NCBI GenBank assembly: GCA_045643125.1
Contig: JAZUKE010000139.1
Location: forward strand, 1 to 25,615
Origin: UBA1206 sp045643125
GTDB lineage: Bacteria > Bacillota > Clostridia > Oscillospirales > CAG-382
Length of the DNA: 25,615 nucleotides
Reading direction: 5' to 3'
Part shown: piece after piece, positions 1-7,883 of the stretch
How positions within the stretch are numbered: position 1 is the first letter of the stretch
Layout: each line of letters starts with the position of its first letter
Position numbers and translations under genes: made by a program
Notes under the pieces: generated by a model
What the model was told of the DNA's origin: nothing
What the model saw: only the letters and a program-made list of their open reading frames with translations
Database searches by the model: none

Positions 1-270
1 ATCCTCGTTGCTGGTATAGTTGGTATAATTAACCTCAATACCCGTAAGTCTGGTAAATTCCTTGTTGACATCGACCGTTCCTTCCGAACCGTCAGCTATA
101 TATTCGCCCCAGTTATATACGTTGATACTCGTACCGGCAAAGGCTGAATAATCAATGGCTGCGGTCTCAGCGGTTACTTCAAAATCGGACTCTTCTTCAC
201 CACAGGAAGCAAGAAACGCGGAAAGCACTAATGCTATCATCAGAACGAACAACAGGAACTTTTTTTTCAT
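1..270 (-). CDS. potD: Spermidine/putrescine ABC transporter substrate-binding lipoprotein (N-terminal part, cut by window edge)
   Basis: First 90 codons of a periplasmic-type binding protein that would capture polyamines outside the membrane and pass them to the PotB/PotC channel. The start is the ATG at 268-270, preceded by a GGGAG ribosome site. A basic MKKK start, a hydrophobic stretch to about residue 22 and a lipobox LASC (Cys23) mark a lipoprotein signal. After a short acidic linker comes NVYNWGEYI (about residues 50-58), the opening beta-strand typical of PotD/PotF proteins. The gene follows potC by 32 bp on the same strand, completing the usual potABCD order. The family identity is firm from this motif plus context. 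The actual ligand (spermidine, putrescine or a related compound) cannot be told, because the binding residues lie beyond the window. Confidence 0.9.
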   Translation of the reverse strand, partial: MKKKFLLFVLMIALVLSAFLASCGEEESDFEVTAETAAIDYSAFAGTSINVYNWGEYIADGSEGTVDVNKEFTRLTGIEVNYTNYTSNED

Positions 271-302
271 TTATCTATCTCCCTTTTTATTGAATTTTGT
301 TA

Positions 303-1109
303 CTAATCATTATGACGTTTTTTTGTTTGCGTTTCATCCTTCGTCAATGCGTTTCTGACAAACAGAAGCAGGAAAATGACGACGAATACTATTGCGAAAA
401 GTGCGTTGATATCGGGTGAGATCTTCTTTTTCGTCATCGAATAAATGTATATCGGGAGTGTCTGGAACGACTCACCGGCTGCGAAATAACTGATGACGAA
501 ATCGTCGAGCGAAAGCGTGAATGCCATAAGAAGACCGGTAGCGATACCCGGAAGTATCTCAAAGAACTCGACCTTGAAAAATGCCTGCAGCGGCGTGCAG
601 CCGAGGTCCATTGCGGCTTCCGGCAGATTCTTGTCCATCTGCTTGAGCTTGGGCATTACGTTGAGAATGACATAAGGCAGGTTGAACGTGACATGTGCGA
701 TAAGCACCGTCCAGAAACCGAATATACCCACGCCTATGAGCGTTGCGACGAATGCGAACAGAAGCATTATCGAAACGCCCGTGACGATATCGGGGTTCAT
801 CATAGGTATATTGGTTATCATCATAACTGCGTTTTTGAGGCGTCGGTTTTTCATATTGAAAATACCTACCGCGGCGGCAGTGCCGATGATGGTGGATATC
901 ACTGCCGAAAGCACGGCAATGATAAGCGAATTGAGCAGCACCTCAAGCGTTTTTTCGCTCTTGAACAGTTCGGTATACCATTTGAACGAGAACTCCTCGA
1001 ATACCGCGGTACTGTTGCTGCTGTTGAACGAGAAAACTATTATGATAAGTATGGGTGCATAAAGGATAGCGAAGATAAGCGCCGTATATAATTTTCCCCA
1101 GATCTTCAT
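303..1109 (-). CDS. potC: Spermidine/putrescine ABC transporter permease PotC
   Basis: Inner-membrane permease of 268 residues, the normal length for PotC. It has about six hydrophobic helices, beginning with one at residues 8-28. The cytoplasmic EAA loop that docks on the ATPase is visible (LPEAAMDLGCTPLQAF, near residue 165), followed by the LPGI segment. With PotB it forms the transmembrane path for polyamines. The ATG overlaps the potB stop codon by four bases (ATGA), and a GGAGG lies nine bases upstream inside potB, which implies translational coupling. The tail is charged (KKRHND). Assignment to PotC rather than PotB rests on gene order and on the better match to PotC-type N-termini. 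Substrate is inferred from the operon. Confidence 0.93.
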   Translation of the reverse strand: MKIWGKLYTALIFAILYAPILIIIVFSFNSSNSTAVFEEFSFKWYTELFKSEKTLEVLLNSLIIAVLSAVISTIIGTAAAVGIFNMKNRRLKNAVMMITNIPMMNPDIVTGVSIMLLFAFVATLIGVGIFGFWTVLIAHVTFNLPYVILNVMPKLKQMDKNLPEAAMDLGCTPLQAFFKVEFFEILPGIATGLLMAFTLSLDDFVISYFAAGESFQTLPIYIYSMTKKKISPDINALFAIVFVVIFLLLFVRNALTKDETQTKKRHND

Positions 1110-1945
1110 ACGAGCATACCTCCGTCAACACTGTCGTCGGAAAAGTGATTCATCACCGCAAGACAGATGAATATGAGTATCATAAGCACGCAGGAGATCG
1201 CCGAGCCATAGTTGTAAACTCCGGCGCTCGATTTGATCGAGCTTTCGATAACGTCGCCGATAAGCACGAAGTCGGTCGGTCCGAGCTGCTGTGAAATATA
1301 GAAGGTCGAAACGCTCGGTACGAAAACCATCGTGATGCCGGAAACGATACCGGGAAGCGACAACGGAAGGATGACCTTGATTATCGTCTGCAGCTTATTG
1401 CAGCCGAGGTCTTCGGACGCTTCGATAAGTCTTACGTCCATTTTGGACATTACCGAATAGATCGGAAGCAGCATATACGGCAGGAAGTTGTAGATCATAC
1501 CGAGTATGACGGCGCCCGACGTATTTATGAGCCTGACATTGGAAAGTCCGAGAAAGCCGAGGAAACGGTTGATGAGTCCCGCGTCTTCAAGCAAAAACGA
1601 AAGTGCGTAAGTGCGAAGCACGAAATTCATCCACATCGGAAGCATAAAAAGCATTATCAGAAGATTCTGATGCTTTTTCTTCGCTTTGGTGATGAGATAT
1701 GCGAGCGGATAAGCGATGAGCAGGCATATCGTAGTGGAAACGATGGCGAAGGCGAGCGATATCATAAACACCTTTGCCGTATCGCCGTCGAACATTTTTG
1801 CGAAATTGTCAAACGTGAAGCTGCCGTCTCTGCCCGTAAAAGCGTAATAGAGGACGAAAATCAACGGAGCTACAACGAAAAGTACCGACCACACTATGTA
1901 GGGTGAGGAAGAATATTTTTGGATCCACGTTCTCTTCGTCTTCAT
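1106..1945 (-). CDS. potB: Spermidine/putrescine ABC transporter permease PotB
   Basis: Permease of 279 residues with about six membrane helices and the EAA loop (LIEASEDLGCNKLQTIIKV, near residue 175) used to contact PotA. The N-terminus carries a short cytoplasmic segment before the first helix at about residues 15-35, as in PotB. Its ATG shares one base with the potA stop (TAATG), with a GAGG ribosome site in the last potA codons, so it is probably translated by coupling. It pairs with PotC to form the heterodimeric channel. All key parts of the family are present and there is no sign of truncation. Confidence 0.93.
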   Translation of the reverse strand: MKTKRTWIQKYSSSPYIVWSVLFVVAPLIFVLYYAFTGRDGSFTFDNFAKMFDGDTAKVFMISLAFAIVSTTICLLIAYPLAYLITKAKKKHQNLLIMLFMLPMWMNFVLRTYALSFLLEDAGLINRFLGFLGLSNVRLINTSGAVILGMIYNFLPYMLLPIYSVMSKMDVRLIEASEDLGCNKLQTIIKVILPLSLPGIVSGITMVFVPSVSTFYISQQLGPTDFVLIGDVIESSIKSSAGVYNYGSAISCVLMILIFICLAVMNHFSDDSVDGGMLV

Positions 1946-3060
1946 TATTCTGCCTCGGTGTTCGCGGAAAGAGTGTCGATCTCGTCACTGTAAGTGCTGT
2001 AATCGCCGAATTTACCGGAGTATTCGGATTTTTTCATTATATGGATGTCGTCAGGCCCGATATTAAGCCCGATGGTGGCTCCGACCGGGTAGAAATCGGT
2101 CGTCTGTATCATCCACTTGAAGCCGTGGATATCCACGATTATTTCAAAATGGACACCCTTGAACGTCACGGACGTCACGACGCCGTTTAGCATACCGTCT
2201 TCCGGTTTCACAACGTCGATATCCTCGGGACGGATGACCGCGTCGATCGGTTCGTTTGGCTCAAAACCTTTATCGATGCACTTGAAGACGTGACCGGCAA
2301 AAGATACGAGATAATCTTCTTTCATCACGCCGTCAAGGATGTTGCTTTCGCCGATGAAATCCGCGACAAAAGCGTTCTTGGGTTCGTTGTATATATCAAG
2401 AGGAGTGCCGATCTGCTGTATATTGCCGTTATCCATAACAACGACCGTATCGGACATCGAAAGCGCTTCCTCCTGATCGTGGGTAACGTAAATGAACGTG
2501 ATACCCATTCTCTGCTGTATATTCTTAAGTTCGACCTGCATATCCTTGCGGAGTTTGAGGTCGAGCGCTCCCAGCGGTTCGTCAAGAAGCAGGACCTTCG
2601 GTTTTACGGCAAGCGCACGCGCTATCGCAACACGCTGCTGCTGACCGCCGGAAAGCGACGCTGTATTTCTTTTATTAAAGCCGGACAGGTTCACGAGCTT
2701 GAGCATTTCGTTTACCGTCTGCTTTATTTCTTTTTCACTCTTTTTCTGTATCCTCAGCCCGAACGCGACGTTTTCATATACGTTCAGATGAGGGAACAAA
2801 GCATATCTTTGGAAAATGGTATTTACCTGCCTTTGATACGGCGGTACGTCGTTGATCTTTGTGCCATTGAAATAAACATTTCCGCTGTCCGGATTCAAAA
2901 ATCCGGCGATGATTCTTAGTGTGGTGGTTTTACCGCACCCCGACGGACCAAGCAGCGTTACGAACTCCTTGTCCTTGATGTAAAGATTGATGCCTTTGAG
3001 AATTTGGCTGTCACCCAAACGCACGGAAATATCTTCCAGACGCAAAAGGACATTTTCCAT
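1945..3060 (-). CDS. potA: Spermidine/putrescine ABC transporter ATP-binding protein PotA
   Basis: ATPase of 371 residues that powers polyamine import. The nucleotide-binding domain shows Walker A GPSGCGKTT (38-46), the signature LSGGQ (136-140), Walker B VLLLDEP (156-162) and an H-loop in FIYVTHDQEEAL. A TOBE-type C-terminal domain follows from about residue 275, normal for PotA. The ATG is preceded by GAGGAGG with seven bases spacing, one of the best ribosome sites in the window. It is first in the potABCD operon and reads from a promoter at 3110-3138. In other bacteria the C-terminal domain of PotA can mediate inhibition by internal polyamine; whether that holds here cannot be seen. Confidence 0.96.
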   Translation of the reverse strand: MENVLLRLEDISVRLGDSQILKGINLYIKDKEFVTLLGPSGCGKTTTLRIIAGFLNPDSGNVYFNGTKINDVPPYQRQVNTIFQRYALFPHLNVYENVAFGLRIQKKSEKEIKQTVNEMLKLVNLSGFNKRNTASLSGGQQQRVAIARALAVKPKVLLLDEPLGALDLKLRKDMQVELKNIQQRMGITFIYVTHDQEEALSMSDTVVVMDNGNIQQIGTPLDIYNEPKNAFVADFIGESNILDGVMKEDYLVSFAGHVFKCIDKGFEPNEPIDAVIRPEDIDVVKPEDGMLNGVVTSVTFKGVHFEIIVDIHGFKWMIQTTDFYPVGATIGLNIGPDDIHIMKKSEYSGKFGDYSTYSDEIDTLSANTEAE

Positions 3061-3093
3061 TTATCATCCTCCTCTTTTTTCACGAATAAACCC

Positions 3094-3114
3094 ATTATGG
3101 TGATAACACATAAT
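3094..3114. promoter_or_regulatory. Candidate operator: inverted repeat over the pot -10 and start point
   Basis: ATTATG (3094-3099) and CATAAT (3109-3114) form perfect 6-bp arms around a 9-bp spacer. The spacer itself holds GTG-ATAA-CAC when the adjoining base is included. The repeat covers most of the -10 and the expected start of pot transcription, where a repressor would block polymerase. No regulator gene lies in the adjacent genes, so the binding protein is unknown, and short AT-rich palindromes do arise by chance. Confidence 0.35.
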
Positions 3115-3138
3115 ACATTCTTTATCTGAATTTGTCAA
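3110..3138 (-). promoter_or_regulatory. Sigma-A-type promoter of the pot operon
   Basis: On the minus strand TTGACA (3133-3138) is followed after exactly 17 bases by TATTAT (3110-3115). The -35 is consensus and the -10 differs at one base. Transcription would start near 3103, giving a leader of about 43 bases before the potA ATG. Confidence 0.8.
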
Positions 3139-3201
3139 TATATATCAAAAAATATTCCGCATTTTTTTTGATATTTTTTCATAGTTATTAACGGTGATCA
3201 G

Positions 3202-3915
3202 ATGACTGTTTTCTTATACGTTCTGCGATGCTTTATATGCGGTTTTGCAATGTGTTTTCCGGGGCTGAGCGGTGCAAGCACGGCGTCCGTACTCGGCATA
3301 TACGGAGATATGCTGAACCTTTTCAAAAACATACTGAAAGACCGTAAAAAAGGCATTGCAAAACTCTTTGCGACATTCATTGCGGTCTTATCGGGAGCGT
3401 TCGTTTTTTACCTTGTCTTTGCCGATCCGGTAAAACGTCATCCGCAAGCCTTTCTGTACGCCGGAAGTGCCGTTATGACGGCAGGGCTTTTCATTTTTAT
3501 AAAGAATTCCGCTTTGAGAAAAAGCGCTTTTTCGTTTGGTCGGCTCTTATATTTTGCTTTCGGTGCCGTCATTCCGTTTTCGGAAAAGATCATTGAAAGC
3601 GGAAGCGGTTTTACGTTTACGGCAAATCCGTTTGCGCTTATCGTCTGCGGCGTTTTTCTTTCGGCGGCGATAATTCTGCCCGGTATCAGTTTTTCGTATA
3701 TGCTTTCGTTTCTCGGTCTTTACGACAAGCTCATAAACGATATAAAAATCGGATTTTACCTTGATATATTCGTGCTCGTCACAGGCATTTTTGCCGGTAT
3801 AATTATCCTTACGTCGCTGCTTTCCCGTTTTATGGAGAAGAAAAAATGCGAAAGCGACTGTTTTATAATCGGTTTTATCGTCTCGGCAATAATAAATTCT
3901 TTTATTCCGCACTAA
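3202..3915 (+). CDS. DUF368 membrane protein, PopT-like undecaprenyl-phosphate translocase candidate
   Basis: Polytopic membrane protein of 237 residues with about seven to eight hydrophobic segments. Two half-repeats each carry a PG-[LI]-S motif: FPGLSGAST with LGIYGDML just after it near residue 19, and LPGISFSYMLSFLGLYDKL near residue 155. This duplicated pattern is the hallmark of DUF368. Members of that family have been shown to return undecaprenyl phosphate across the cytoplasmic membrane for cell-wall precursor recycling (PopT). It is somewhat shorter than most members (about 270-300). The second G of the usual PGVSGG is replaced in both repeats (SGA, SFS). The ATG has a GGTGAT ribosome site. 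It is divergent from the pot operon with 141 bp between. Family assignment is secure; function is by analogy. Confidence 0.8.
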   Translation: MTVFLYVLRCFICGFAMCFPGLSGASTASVLGIYGDMLNLFKNILKDRKKGIAKLFATFIAVLSGAFVFYLVFADPVKRHPQAFLYAGSAVMTAGLFIFIKNSALRKSAFSFGRLLYFAFGAVIPFSEKIIESGSGFTFTANPFALIVCGVFLSAAIILPGISFSYMLSFLGLYDKLINDIKIGFYLDIFVLVTGIFAGIIILTSLLSRFMEKKKCESDCFIIGFIVSAIINSFIPH

Positions 3916-3951
3916 AATTAACATAATTTTAATCAATTCCCGTCAAAACGA

Positions 3952-3960
3952 TGATATAAT
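3952..3960 (+). promoter_or_regulatory. Extended -10 promoter ahead of the zinc-ribbon membrane gene
   Basis: TGA followed directly by a perfect TATAAT (3955-3960) makes an extended -10 element. No good -35 is seen at 17 bases, which such promoters can tolerate. The predicted start near 3967 leaves a leader of about 27 bases with AAGGAAG before the ATG at 3994. Confidence 0.55.
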
Positions 3961-3993
3961 AAACTGTATTTATACATCAAGGAAGTGTTTGAT

Positions 3994-5010
3994 ATGATTT
4001 CAAAGTCTTTGGAGCTGTTCGCTTCAAATACGGGACTCAAAGCCGGAGAAAACAGCGTATTCGGAATATACGGTGATTTCTTCCTCAACGTGACCGAAAA
4101 CAAGGCAAAAAAAAGCGCGGCTTTTTCGTGCTTTATAGGCGATAAAGAGCAGTATGCGGACGATTATCTTGAGCTGAACGACAGTATCAGAGACGTTGTT
4201 GAAAAGTTCAACATCACCGATTATTCGGTCAATGAACATTCGATCGTCGTTACCTCAAATGCACCGCTGAACGTCTTTAACGAAATGATCGATTTCGTCA
4301 TCGGTCTTCTTAACGAAAAAGAAATACCCAATGCACATTTCTGCGCCTGCTGCGGCGAACAGTTCAAGCAGGGGGAAAAGCGCCGTATAGTTACGATAAC
4401 ACGCGGCAAAAACGAAACGAAATCGCTTCTTTGCGAAAAATGTGCGCTTGAAGCCGCCGAAAAGGAGCACCCGGAAGAAAAATCCGACGAAGAAGCCGAA
4501 GAAACCGGCAATTTCAAAAACGGGCTTATCGCTTCGATAATCGCCGGCGTGATATCGGGAGTTCTCTATGTCCTTCTCTTCTACGTCACACGCACCTGCA
4601 GCCGTATCGGTATATTCAGATTCGCTTCGTGTCTGTTTGCGCTTATCATCAGCATTTCCGCATATTATGCGTTCCGTCTTGTATCGCACAAAATGACCAA
4701 GAACGGGCTTATCTGCGTTTCGGCAGTTACCGTCGTTTCGACTCTGCTTGCACACTTTTTCGGTTGTTCACTCGGACTTGCCTCCTATCTCGGAAAGCTT
4801 CACGGACTTCCCTTCTACGCATTCAGAAACGCTTTCGGCGATCTGCTGTCACTGCAATTTACCGATGACAAGTGTCTGATGTTCCTCATCCTCGGCTTCA
4901 TCGTCGCGCTATGCGCCGCGTTTATTGCGATAATCTTTTTCTGGAGTTCGCTCAGCAAAGAAGAAAGCGAAAGTGCCGAAGCAAAGGTATCCATACAGAC
5001 AGTCAAATAA
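3994..5010 (+). CDS. Unknown zinc-ribbon membrane protein
   Basis: Protein of 338 residues that I do not recognise. The soluble N-terminal part (1-115) has no known motif. It is followed by a cysteine set CACC (C117, C119, C120) and, 26 residues later, CEKC (C147, C150), a CxxC...CxxC zinc-ribbon pattern. An acidic linker (about 155-172) leads to four hydrophobic helices (about 175-200, 205-230, 235-260 and 295-320) and a polar tail. The ATG at 3994 was preferred to the GTG at 3985, because AAGGAAG ends right beside the GTG but sits at a proper distance from the ATG. It has its own promoter and ends in a strong terminator, so it appears to be a single-gene unit, separate from the two-component genes that follow. 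A sensory or regulatory membrane role is a guess only. Confidence 0.75.
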   Translation: MISKSLELFASNTGLKAGENSVFGIYGDFFLNVTENKAKKSAAFSCFIGDKEQYADDYLELNDSIRDVVEKFNITDYSVNEHSIVVTSNAPLNVFNEMIDFVIGLLNEKEIPNAHFCACCGEQFKQGEKRRIVTITRGKNETKSLLCEKCALEAAEKEHPEEKSDEEAEETGNFKNGLIASIIAGVISGVLYVLLFYVTRTCSRIGIFRFASCLFALIISISAYYAFRLVSHKMTKNGLICVSAVTVVSTLLAHFFGCSLGLASYLGKLHGLPFYAFRNAFGDLLSLQFTDDKCLMFLILGFIVALCAAFIAIIFFWSSLSKEESESAEAKVSIQTVK

Positions 5011-5023
5011 TCAAAATCAATCA

Positions 5024-5051
5024 AAACGCAGGCAAAGCCTGCGTTTATTTT
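5024..5051 (+). terminator. Rho-independent terminator after the zinc-ribbon gene
   Basis: A perfect 10-bp stem (AAACGCAGGC at 5024-5033 pairing with GCCTGCGTTT at 5037-5046) with an AAA loop is followed by ATTTT. It lies 14 bases after the stop codon and separates this gene from the response regulator. Confidence 0.85.
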
Positions 5052-5103
5052 AAGACGTTTTTAATCGTTTTCATTTATACTCAACTTATAAGGAAGTGAA
5101 ATT

Positions 5104-5793
5104 ATGAACATACTCGTCGTGGACGATGAAAAGCACCTTGCCGACAGCGTATGCGAAATACTCCTGTCTAGGCACATAAACGCAGAAGCCGTGTATGACG
5201 GCAAAGACGGATACGATTACGCGGCATCCGGGATTTACGACGTTATATTGCTTGACATTATGCTGCCCGGTATGGACGGCTTTGAGGTGCTGAAAAAGCT
5301 CCGTAACGATAAAATAACGACTCCGATCATCCTGCTTACCGCAAGAGACACGGTAGGTGACAAGGTGAAAGGTCTTGACCTCGGTGCCGACGATTACCTT
5401 ACCAAACCTTTTTCCAACGAAGAACTGCTTGCAAGGATCCGCGCAGTATCGCGCAGAAAAGGCGAAGTCGTACTCAACGAACTTGCTTACGGCGACATCT
5501 CGCTCGGCATCGACAGTTTTCTGCTCAAATGCGGCGAGCTTTCGGTACGTCTCGGATTCAAGGAATTTGAGATAATGAAGCTTCTGCTTTCCAATCCCGA
5601 AGTTATCGTGGCGAAAGAAGACCTTATCACGAAGGTATGGGGATATCTTTCCGATGCCGAGGACAATAACGTGGAGGTATATATATCGTTTCTGCGTAAA
5701 AAGCTCGCGTTCCTGAAATCAAACGTGAACATAGCGACGGTGCGAAAACTCGGATATCATCTGGAGGTGCAGTCAGATGATAAGAAAGCTTAA
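5104..5793 (+). CDS. OmpR/PhoB-family response regulator
   Basis: DNA-binding regulator of 229 residues, the standard length. The receiver domain (1-115) has the acidic pair D7/D8, the phosphoacceptor Asp51 in LLDIMLPGMDG, a conserved Thr79, and Lys101 in the LTKPF loop. The C-terminal winged helix (about 130-225) includes EFEIMKLLL and VEVYISFLRKKL, the usual positioning and recognition helices. AAGGAAG lies seven bases ahead of the ATG. The following histidine kinase starts 17 bases before this stop codon, so the pair is co-translated. The stimulus and target genes are not evident. A possible -10 (TATACT at 5076-5081) lacks a convincing -35. PhoP/YycF-like naming would be overreach. Confidence 0.93.
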   Translation: MNILVVDDEKHLADSVCEILLSRHINAEAVYDGKDGYDYAASGIYDVILLDIMLPGMDGFEVLKKLRNDKITTPIILLTARDTVGDKVKGLDLGADDYLTKPFSNEELLARIRAVSRRKGEVVLNELAYGDISLGIDSFLLKCGELSVRLGFKEFEIMKLLLSNPEVIVAKEDLITKVWGYLSDAEDNNVEVYISFLRKKLAFLKSNVNIATVRKLGYHLEVQSDDKKA

Positions 5794-7018
5794 AATCAAA
5801 TTTATCGTTACGGTAATGATAATCGTGCTGCTCCTGCTTGATACGATGCTTTCGTTCGTATATATCAGCACGGGGCACACGTTGGAAAAAGAAAGCGGCA
5901 GCGCACTCGAATGGTATCTTGCGCAGGATCCGTCGTTGGTGTTCAGCGACAGGTTTGACAGTTTCTTTACCGGCAAGCAGAAATACAGTCAGTACAACGT
6001 ATTCATTTTTGACTATAACCGCTATTTTCGCACGATCACGCCGTACGGCTTTGAAAACGAAATAACAGAAGACGAAAAAGAATACATATATTCGCTGATG
6101 AATACCGTGCTTGAAAACAACACGTATTCGGGCATCCTCAAGGACAAGCAGCTGAAATATGCGTCCACCGATATCAGAAACGGTATAAGGATAGCGTTTC
6201 TTGATATGAGATACGAAGCTCAAACGCTTTCTCATCTTTTCTGGCGGCTGCTGCTCATAGGCGTGAGCGGGCTTGTGTGCTTTTTTGTCATAGCTCTGCT
6301 TATCACGAAAAAGGCGTTTCTGCCTCTTGAAAAATCCTGGACGCAGCAGAAGCAACTCATTGCCGACGTTTCTCACGAGCTGAAAACGCCCATCGCGGTC
6401 ATCACCGCAAATACCTCCATCATCGAGTCGCACAGCGGAAGCACTGTCGAAAAAGAAAGCAAATGGCTTGGATACATCAAAGACGAGACCGTCAAAATGA
6501 ACGAGCTTATAGCAAGTCTGCTTTTCCTTGCCAAGAGTGACGAAACGCACAGAGAGGTCGAAAAAGCAAATTTTGACCTCAGCAACGAGATAATGGCTGC
6601 CATCCTTCCGTTTGAAAGCGTCTGCTTTGAAAAAGGTCTGACGTTTGACTATGACATTCAGCCCGACATAAGCTTCTACGGCAACAAAGAGCATTGTGCG
6701 CGTCTCGTTTCCATTCTGACCGACAACGCCTGCAAATACGCGCATCCGGCAACGAACGTAAAAGTCAGCCTCCGCACCGTGTCGGACAAGATAATCCTCA
6801 CCGTAAACAACAGAGGCGACCTTATCCCGCAGGAAAACCTCAAACATCTTTTTGAGCGTTTTTACCGTTCCGATCCCTCACGTCTGTCATCGGGTTCGAG
6901 CTTCGGTCTGGGGCTTTCGATCGCCAAAACTATCGTCGAATCACACGCAGGAAAGATCAACGCATACAGCGACGTCGAAGACGGCAACTCTTTTGTGGTC
7001 GTTTTCAAAAGATCATAA
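5777..7018 (+). CDS. Two-component sensor histidine kinase
   Basis: Membrane kinase of 413 residues. Helix 1 (about 9-31) and helix 2 (about 156-177) enclose an extracytoplasmic sensor region of about 120 residues with no recognisable domain. The H-box is DVSHELKTPI with His200. The ATP domain shows the N-box DNACKYA, an F-box with FERFYRSD, and the G2 box FGLGLSIAK. The gap between helix 2 and the H-box is only about 15 residues, so a normal HAMP linker is absent. The start ATG overlaps the regulator gene and follows GGAGGTG. The 3' end overlaps the convergent sigG by six bases. It should phosphorylate the regulator at 5104-5793; what it senses is unknown. Confidence 0.93.
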   Translation: MIRKLKIKFIVTVMIIVLLLLDTMLSFVYISTGHTLEKESGSALEWYLAQDPSLVFSDRFDSFFTGKQKYSQYNVFIFDYNRYFRTITPYGFENEITEDEKEYIYSLMNTVLENNTYSGILKDKQLKYASTDIRNGIRIAFLDMRYEAQTLSHLFWRLLLIGVSGLVCFFVIALLITKKAFLPLEKSWTQQKQLIADVSHELKTPIAVITANTSIIESHSGSTVEKESKWLGYIKDETVKMNELIASLLFLAKSDETHREVEKANFDLSNEIMAAILPFESVCFEKGLTFDYDIQPDISFYGNKEHCARLVSILTDNACKYAHPATNVKVSLRTVSDKIILTVNNRGDLIPQENLKHLFERFYRSDPSRLSSGSSFGLGLSIAKTIVESHAGKINAYSDVEDGNSFVVVFKRS

Positions 7019-7783
7019 CTCGGCCCTTATCTTTCCGAGTGCACTTTTTTCAAGGCGCGACACCTGCGCCTGCGAAATCCCGATCTCATCCGAAACCTCA
7101 TTCTGCGTTCTCCCCTCGTAAAAACGCAATGCAAGTATGCGTTTTTCACGCGGAGTCAGCTTTTTTATCGCTTCCGAAACGGCAATATTCGTGATCCAGT
7201 TGTCGTCGGTGTTCACCTTGTCGCTTATCTGATCCATCACATAAAGGCTGTCGCCGTTGTCGGTATATACCGGCTCGTACAGCGATACGGGATCCGTCAC
7301 CGCGTCAAGCGCTTCGGTGACCTCTTTTGCCGTAACTCCTATCTCTTTTGCTATTTCCTCATTAGTCGCGTCGCGCATAAGTGAAGTTGACAGTTTTTCA
7401 CGCACGGAAAGCGCCTTGTACGCTATGTCGCGCAGCGAGCGCGATACGCGGACGTATGAATCGTCGCGCAGATGCCGACGGCATTCGCCGAGTATGAGCG
7501 GCACCGCATAAGTCGAAAATTTCACGTCAAGCGACAGATCGAAGTTATCTATCGCTTTAAGCAGTCCTATGCAGCCGACCTGAAACAGATCGTCGGGGCA
7601 GGATGTGCGCGAAGAAAAGCTCTGAATGACGGAAAGCACGAGTTTAAGATTGGTGTTGACGAGCCTTTCGCGTGCGGCTTTGTCGCCGTTTCTCGATTTC
7701 TGTATCAGTTCCCTTTTTTCTTCTTCGCTGATCGTCGTGAGCTTTGATGTATTCACACCGCATATTTCAACTTTGTTATACAT
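7013..7783 (-). CDS. sigG: RNA polymerase sigma-G factor (forespore-specific)
   Basis: Sigma-70 family factor of 256 residues (Bacillus subtilis SigG has 260). The N-terminus NKVEICGVNTSKL is diagnostic of SigG. Region 2 contains LVNTNLKLVLSVIQ, DDLFQVGCIGLLKAIDNFD and KFSTYAVPLI. Region 3 includes RVSRSLRDIAYKAL. Region 4 ends in NEVSDEIGISQAQVSRLEK, the helix-turn-helix for the -35. It directs the late forespore programme (germination proteins, DNA-protecting SASP, spore maturation). An in-frame ATG exists at 7825, but the ATG at 7783 has a proper GGAGG five bases upstream and gives the normal family N-terminus. The spoIIGA-sigE genes that usually sit next to sigG are not here. A SigF-like promoter lies upstream. 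Confidence 0.96.
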   Translation of the reverse strand: MYNKVEICGVNTSKLTTISEEEKRELIQKSRNGDKAARERLVNTNLKLVLSVIQSFSSRTSCPDDLFQVGCIGLLKAIDNFDLSLDVKFSTYAVPLILGECRRHLRDDSYVRVSRSLRDIAYKALSVREKLSTSLMRDATNEEIAKEIGVTAKEVTEALDAVTDPVSLYEPVYTDNGDSLYVMDQISDKVNTDDNWITNIAVSEAIKKLTPREKRILALRFYEGRTQNEVSDEIGISQAQVSRLEKSALGKIRAEL

Positions 7784-7812
7784 TTCGTCCTCCGCATAAT
7801 TGGTCTTTATTA

Positions 7813-7843
7813 TAGTTTTTCCCAATTATCCGAAAACGAATAC
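7813..7843 (-). promoter_or_regulatory. SigF-like promoter of sigG
   Basis: On the minus strand GTATT (7839-7843) is followed after 16 bases by GGAAAAACTA (7813-7822). This fits the SigF consensus GYWTA-N16-GGNNANANTW with one mismatch in the -35. In B. subtilis sigG is known to be transcribed by SigF, so the placement about 30 bases ahead of the start codon makes biological sense. Confidence 0.6.
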
Positions 7844-7883
7844 CGATAACAAAAATGATACACTTTTATAAGGAGTTATACAG

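Noticed and set aside
3913..3931. TAAAATTA-ACA-TAATTTTA hairpin after the DUF368 gene as a terminator
   Set aside because: The stem is all A/T and no T-run follows; too weak to call.
5076..5081. TATACT as the -10 of the response regulator promoter
   Set aside because: No acceptable -35 at 16-18 bases, so no confident promoter can be listed.
5627..6847. Long open frame of 406 codons on the minus strand opposite the histidine kinase
   Set aside because: It is antisense to a clear kinase gene, has no recognisable motif and an odd Phe/Arg-rich composition, so it is a by-product of codon bias.
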